A stretch of DNA of 64,000 bases from Amycolatopsis decaplanina DSM 44594 (GTDB lineage Bacteria; Actinomycetota; Actinomycetes; Mycobacteriales; Pseudonocardiaceae), in NCBI RefSeq assembly GCF_000342005.1, contig NZ_AOHO01000063.1:62001-126000 (forward strand), in the 5' to 3' direction. Both the position numbers and the translations under genes were made by a program. Shown here piece by piece: positions 60,544 to 64,000 of this stretch. The first letter of the stretch is position 1; the number at the start of each line of letters is the position of its first letter. The notes beneath the pieces were generated by a model, which did not search any database, was not told the DNA's origin, and saw nothing but the letters and a program-made list of their open reading frames with translations.

Positions 60544-61431
60544 CTAACTTGTAGCGGCCATTCGGCGGAGGACCCAGGTGCGGACCAGCCCCGCGCTGAC
60601 TCCGGAGAGTGCCAAAACGGCGATCAGCAGCGGCAGTTTCCCGTCCTGAGTGAATCCGTCGCTCACGTTCGGTAGCGCTTCGGCCTGTCCCGCGTTCTGG
60701 ACGTCCGGGTTCCCGCTCTGGTTTTCGGTCGTCACGCCGAACTGCGGCGCGTAACCCGGGATCTGGCCGCCGTACCGGAGACCGGGCGACGGGCTGAAGA
60801 GACCGGCCATCGCCATCGGGATCGAGCTGTAGTCGCGCATCGGGGCGTAGCCTGTGCTGACGCCCCACGGCAGGCTGCCGAAGTTCGGGGTGAAGGTGCC
60901 GGGCAGCAGCGGGCTGTTCGCCGCCGGGATGCCGCCCGCCGGAGTGCCGCCCTGCGCGGGAGCACCCGGTCCGCCTGTCTGCGGGCCGCCGCTGCCGGGT
61001 GTTCCGGGGGCTGGTTTGCCCGGCTGGGGCTGGGTTCCGGGGGCGGGCTTGCCGCCGCCGGTCAAGGCCTGGGTGGTGCCGGTGACGGCGCCGTTCAGCG
61101 CTTCCGCGGCGGGTTCGCCGACGACCGGGACCGGCGCGACGACGGTGTTCACCACGGTCACCGTCACCTTGCAGACCGTGCCGAGCAGCGCGTTGATCGT
61201 GCCCGTGAGCACCCCCGAGACCGTCCCGGCCTGGCCGAGGTTGAGCGGAATGCCGAGTAACGGGGTCGTGCCGAGGATCGTGTCGCCGGTCTTCGCGGTC
61301 ACCGATCCACCGCAGACGGCGGTCTTGGTCTCGGCGGCGGCGGCCGTGCCAGGCATGGCGAGGGCGGCCGAGCCCGCGAGAATGAAGGCCGACGCACCCA
61401 GGGCGGTCGCCCTCCGTGTCCGTTCGCGCAT
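60544..61431 (-). CDS. Secreted C-tail-anchored protein, paralogue 2 of 3
   Basis: The 295-residue protein has signal peptide RRATALGASAFILAGSAALA, cleavage near TAAAA. The early motif VCGGSVTAKTGDT and a central hydrophobic part (LLGIPLNLGQAG) are followed by a Pro/Gly-rich linker and the anchor PLLIAVLALSGVSAGLVRTW with tail VLRRMAATS. The ATG at 61431 has GGAGGA before it; an upstream in-frame start is not conserved. Paralogue of the flanking genes. Confidence 0.8.
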   Translation of the reverse strand: MRERTRRATALGASAFILAGSAALAMPGTAAAAETKTAVCGGSVTAKTGDTILGTTPLLGIPLNLGQAGTVSGVLTGTINALLGTVCKVTVTVVNTVVAPVPVVGEPAAEALNGAVTGTTQALTGGGKPAPGTQPQPGKPAPGTPGSGGPQTGGPGAPAQGGTPAGGIPAANSPLLPGTFTPNFGSLPWGVSTGYAPMRDYSSIPMAMAGLFSPSPGLRYGGQIPGYAPQFGVTTENQSGNPDVQNAGQAEALPNVSDGFTQDGKLPLLIAVLALSGVSAGLVRTWVLRRMAATS

Positions 61432-61493
61432 GCCTTCGACTCCTCCGTCGTCGGGGTCACCTACCCGCACAACGACGCTAATGGAGACGAGTA

Positions 61494-61540
61494 ACGCCCG
61501 CTCACTCGAAGAGGTCAGGCATTCGAGTGGAAGCGGGCGT
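61494..61540 (-). terminator. Terminator-like hairpin between paralogues 3 and 2
   Basis: Arms 61494-61510 and 61522-61540 pair over about 16 bp with a small bulge (GCGGGCGT, then TCGAGTG). On the minus strand it follows the stop of paralogue 3 by 15 bp, which separates its transcription from paralogue 2. Confidence 0.75.
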
Positions 61541-61555
61541 CACGGACGGTGAAAA

Positions 61556-62356
61556 TCAGGCGGGCTTACCCCGCAACCAAGCGCGGACCAGAGCCGCGGC
61601 GACGACGGCCAGCGCCAGCACCGCGAGCAGCAGCGGCAGCTTGGCCGGGGCGACGGGCGCCTGGACGGCTTGGGCGTTGCCGGTGTCCCTCTCGTCGACG
61701 GTGGGCGGCGGCACCTCGCCGGGGATGATCTCGGTGATCACCGGTGCCTGGACGAAGTTGCCGGGGAGCAGTGCCGCGTTGCTGATCACGCCGGCGATCG
61801 AGTCGCCGCCGATGCCGGTGGAGGAACCCGGGCCGGTTTCGACCGGGAGTTCGCTGCCCGGACCGCCGGGCTGGCCCGGCTTCGGGGGCTCGGGCTGGGG
61901 GTTCGGCGGCTCGGGCTCCGGCTCAGGGGCAGGGTTCGGCGGGTCGATGATCTGCGGGGGGTCGATCACGCGCTGCGGGAGGTCACCGACCGCGTTCACC
62001 ACGCCCTGCGCGGGCTTGCAGACGCCCTGCGCGACGAGGTCTCCGACCGCGTTGTCGGTGAGTCCGGTCGTCTTGACCAGATCGCCGACCGGCAACGAGA
62101 GCAGTGGCTTCCGGCCCTCGGCGGTCTTGGCCTTCGAATCCAAACCGATCGTCGCGACTTCGGGCGAGCCGAGCGGAGCGGCCGCGTCGAGAACGAGGCC
62201 GTTGGAGGACTTCCCGTTCTGCAGCGTCGATCCGCAATCGCCGGAAAGGGTCGGGCTCGGTTCCTCGGCGGCCGTCGCGGTCATCGGGAACGCTAGTCCG
62301 GCCGTGACCGAAAGCGCGAAACCCCAAGCCGTGATCCGCCCGGCAGTCTTCCCCAT
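61556..62356 (-). CDS. Secreted C-tail-anchored protein, paralogue 3 of 3
   Basis: The 266-residue protein has a signal peptide (ITAWGFALSVTAGLAFPMTA), the early Cys motif SGDCGSTLQNGK and a hydrophobic domain with LLSLPVGDLVKTTGLTDNAV. A Pro/Glu-rich linker (NPAPEPEPEPPNPQPEPPKP) leads to the C-terminal anchor LPLLLAVLALAVVAAALVRA. The ATG at 62356 has GGAGGA nine bases upstream. Most diverged of the three. Confidence 0.8.
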   Translation of the reverse strand: MGKTAGRITAWGFALSVTAGLAFPMTATAAEEPSPTLSGDCGSTLQNGKSSNGLVLDAAAPLGSPEVATIGLDSKAKTAEGRKPLLSLPVGDLVKTTGLTDNAVGDLVAQGVCKPAQGVVNAVGDLPQRVIDPPQIIDPPNPAPEPEPEPPNPQPEPPKPGQPGGPGSELPVETGPGSSTGIGGDSIAGVISNAALLPGNFVQAPVITEIIPGEVPPPTVDERDTGNAQAVQAPVAPAKLPLLLAVLALAVVAAALVRAWLRGKPA

Positions 62357-62531
62357 CGAGTTCGTCCTCCGCCCCTCGAGACCCAACGCGGTTCTAACGG
62401 AACGCGCTCACGCTACCCCACGAGCGTGACCATCCGGTCCGCGCCGGGGGAAAACCGGCGAGGGTAATTCCGCCGTCCTCCCCGCCACCACCCTCAACGG
62501 AGGAGCTTCGCTCCGCGTAGATTCCTCCAAC

Positions 62532-63311
62532 ATGAAAATCGGTGCCCATGTCCGCGACGACGATCCGCTGGCCGCGGTCGCCGAACGCGAGGCCGAGGTC
62601 CTCCAGTTCTTCCTTTCCGACCCGCAGGGCTGGAAAGCTCCCAAACCCCACCCGCACGGCGAAGCGATCAAAGAATCGCCGGTCGAGGTGTTCATCCACT
62701 CGCCGTACCTGATCAATGTGGCGTCGATGAACAACCGCATCCGCATCCCGTCGCGGAAGAACGTCACGCAGCACGCGAACGGCGCCGCCGAAATCGGCGC
62801 GAAAGGTCTCGTCGTGCACGGCGGCCACGTCGGTTCCGCGGAAGACGTCGAAGAAGGCCTCGTCAACTGGCGCAAGCTTTTCGAGCGTGAACAGGAAAAG
62901 GGCGGCTTCGCCGTGCCGATCCTGATCGAGAACACCGCGGGCGGCGACAACGCGATGACCCGTGACCTCGACACGATCGCCCGGCTCTGGGACAAGGTCG
63001 GCGAATTCGGCGCGGGTTTCTGTTTCGACACCTGCCACGCGTACGCGGCGGGCTGGGATCTGACCGAGGCGGTCAAGAAGGTCAAGGCCATCACCGGACG
63101 GATCGACCTGGTGCACCTCAACAACTCGCGTGACGAGTTCGGTTCCACGCGGGACCGGCACGCCAACGTCGTCGGCGGCGACGGCACGATCGATCCCGAG
63201 GTGCTGGCCGCGGTCGCGGCCGAGGCGGGCGCGCCCGTGGTCGTCGAGACCCCGGCCGACGGTCAGGCCGCTGACATCGCCTACATCCGGGAGCGCGTCG
63301 CCTCCGCCTGA
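62532..63311 (+). CDS. nfo: Deoxyribonuclease IV (AP endonuclease, EndoIV family)
   Basis: The 259-residue TIM-barrel enzyme cuts DNA at abasic sites during base excision repair. The metal-ligand segments are present: VFIHSPYLINVAS, VVHGGHVGSAED, ILIENTAGG, CFDTCHAYAAGWD and LNNSRDEFGSTRDRHANVV. Length is slightly under the bacterial norm of about 280. It is followed by a perfect-looking long inverted repeat. Confidence 0.93.
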   Translation: MKIGAHVRDDDPLAAVAEREAEVLQFFLSDPQGWKAPKPHPHGEAIKESPVEVFIHSPYLINVASMNNRIRIPSRKNVTQHANGAAEIGAKGLVVHGGHVGSAEDVEEGLVNWRKLFEREQEKGGFAVPILIENTAGGDNAMTRDLDTIARLWDKVGEFGAGFCFDTCHAYAAGWDLTEAVKKVKAITGRIDLVHLNNSRDEFGSTRDRHANVVGGDGTIDPEVLAAVAAEAGAPVVVETPADGQAADIAYIRERVASA

Positions 63312-63321
63312 CGCCCCTCCC

Positions 63322-63397
63322 CGCAATTAGTCACCTACTTGCCCCCGATCGCGTCCCCGCACCGGAAGGCGCCCAGGCAAGTAGGTGACCAATTGCG
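63322..63397. repeat. 22-bp inverted repeat with 32-nt loop
   Basis: Arms 63322-63343 and 63376-63397 match at 21 of 22 positions (CGCAATT then GTCACCTACTTGCC). The AT-containing arms and absence of a T-tract argue against a simple terminator; a small mobile or dispersed palindromic element is possible. It fills most of the 136-bp gap after nfo. Confidence 0.85.
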
Positions 63398-63447
63398 TCA
63401 GTCGTGGTGCTTGACCCTCTCGCCACGGGAGGGTCGAGCCTGGTCGC

Positions 63448-63783
63448 ATGAAGAATCGGACCGTGTACCGGGCGGAGGACGGCGAGCACGTCGGTTACGT
63501 CGTCCCCGCGCCGGAAACCCGTTGGCAGGCACTGACCGTTTTCGGCTACCCGCTCGGCGGGCCCGCCGCTTTCGACGACTCCGTCGCGTTGCTGGAGGCC
63601 GAGGGGCTGGCCGTTCTCGCCGAGCGCTGGGCGGTCAAACACGGCGAGGACTGGTTCAGCTGCCGTCTGGTCGAAACCTCACCCGAAGCCGTCGTCGTGT
63701 GGATCGACGACTTCGGGGCCGAGGACTTCGGCAAGCACGTCAGGCTGGAGCGTCCTGGGCCTGAGGTGTTGAAGCGCGTTTGA
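63448..63783 (+). CDS. Hypothetical protein
   Basis: The 111-residue soluble protein begins MKNRTVYRAEDGEHVGYVVP and has mixed alpha/beta character with WFSCRLVETSPEAVVVWIDD near the end. No family or motif recognised. The 3' end overlaps a convergent gene by 44 bp. Codon use is like its neighbours, so it is probably a real gene. Confidence 0.65.
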   Translation: MKNRTVYRAEDGEHVGYVVPAPETRWQALTVFGYPLGGPAAFDDSVALLEAEGLAVLAERWAVKHGEDWFSCRLVETSPEAVVVWIDDFGAEDFGKHVRLERPGPEVLKRV

Positions 63784-64000
63784 CCGTGCGTACATCGGGG
63801 GCGCCGTCGAGGAAACCGCCGATCGGATCGTCGTCCCCGGCGAGGCGGACCGGGTCTGTGCGCGGCTGGTGGATGTCGCGGATCACCAGCGCGCACAGGC
63901 CGATCACCGCCAGGTCGCGGACCACGACGGTGCCGAGGAACCAGTCTTCGGGCAGGCCTTTGTTGTCGACGCCGAGGTAGTACATCATCCGCGGCGCCCA
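63740..64000 (-). CDS. C-terminal part of a GT87/DUF2029-like membrane glycosyltransferase
   Basis: Only the last 86 residues are in the window. They show a membrane helix (FLGTVVVRDLAVIGLCALVI) preceded by MMYYLGVDNKGLPEDW and followed by a polar tail. The pattern and the position next to rpsF match the DUF2029 (GT87) transmembrane protein Rv0051 of mycobacteria. Family call rests on that synteny and this short piece. Confidence 0.6.
   Translation of the reverse strand, partial: WAPRMMYYLGVDNKGLPEDWFLGTVVVRDLAVIGLCALVIRDIHQPRTDPVRLAGDDDPIGGFLDGAPDVRTVKRASTPQAQDAPA

Noticed and set aside
63322..63397. CRISPR array or toxin-antitoxin RNA
   Set aside because: Only one inverted pair of arms is present, with no regularly spaced direct repeats and no cas genes.

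Overview
The window reads as chromosomal DNA of a high-GC actinomycete of the family Pseudonocardiaceae, most like Amycolatopsis. This rests on the GC-rich codon use with GTG, TTG and apparently CTG starts, the many type VII (ESX) secretion substrates with EspG chaperones, the DUF3558 lipoproteins, the DasR-type operator at ptsI, and the gene order GT87 membrane protein / rpsF-ssb-rpsR-rplI / dnaB, which matches the rpsF region of mycobacteria (Rv0051 to dnaB). No rRNA, tRNA, CRISPR array, transposase or prophage was recognised. All calls were made by reading the sequence; no database search was run.

Layout. 1-8.6 kb (minus strand): a YbaB-like protein, a small ESX-type substrate, a 2,452-residue polymorphic toxin, and a GTGA-overlapped partial gene that is the immunity candidate. 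8.7-18.2 kb: housekeeping and small regulatory genes (MFS exporter, YqgE, SdpI-like protein, a phytase-like secreted protein, leuS behind a leucine-rich leader peptide, SDR, TetR, a lipoprotein). 18.2-21.4 kb (minus): ESX accessory cluster A (PPE-like protein, EspG, hypothetical, DUF3558 lipoprotein). 22.0-29.3 kb (plus): a second YbaB / EspC-like / WXG-helical module followed by three membrane proteins built from PH-like repeats. 29.6-34.5 kb: ribokinase, PTS enzyme I with a dre-like operator at its start codon, an MFS drug exporter, and a DUF1707 protein. 34.5-38.6 kb: a lipoprotein and an AI-2E transporter/histidine kinase/response regulator operon. 38.9-43.4 kb: two secreted surface proteins, the second a 1,072-residue protein with about 13 chaplin-like repeats. 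43.5-52.5 kb: small regulator-plus-target pairs, most with a visible palindromic operator (ROK/MFS, MarR/DODA dioxygenase, divergent MarR genes, VOC/WYL, TetR/TetX-like monooxygenase), plus a serine hydrolase and a gene remnant. 52.5-59.4 kb (minus): dnaB, then ESX accessory cluster B, then rplI-rpsR-ssb-rpsF. 59.5-62.4 kb: three tandem secreted C-tail-anchored paralogues. 62.5-64 kb: endonuclease IV, a small hypothetical gene, and the 3' end of a GT87-like gene.

The main theme is type VII secretion. Four separate substrate loci lie within 64 kb, and none carries a core ESX component (no EccC ATPase, EccB, EccD or mycosin), so the products must use an apparatus encoded elsewhere. Two loci share the order YbaB-like protein with a proline-rich tail, EspC/WXG-like substrate, large WXG effector, then downstream partner genes. 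The other two share PPE-like, EspG, DUF3558 and a small accessory protein, and their PPE-like proteins end in nearly the same C-terminal tail. The most striking single gene is the toxin, which joins two ADP-ribosyltransferase-like domains, two papain-like deamidase domains (the first missing its catalytic residues) and a terminal RelA/SpoT-type nucleotide synthetase domain.
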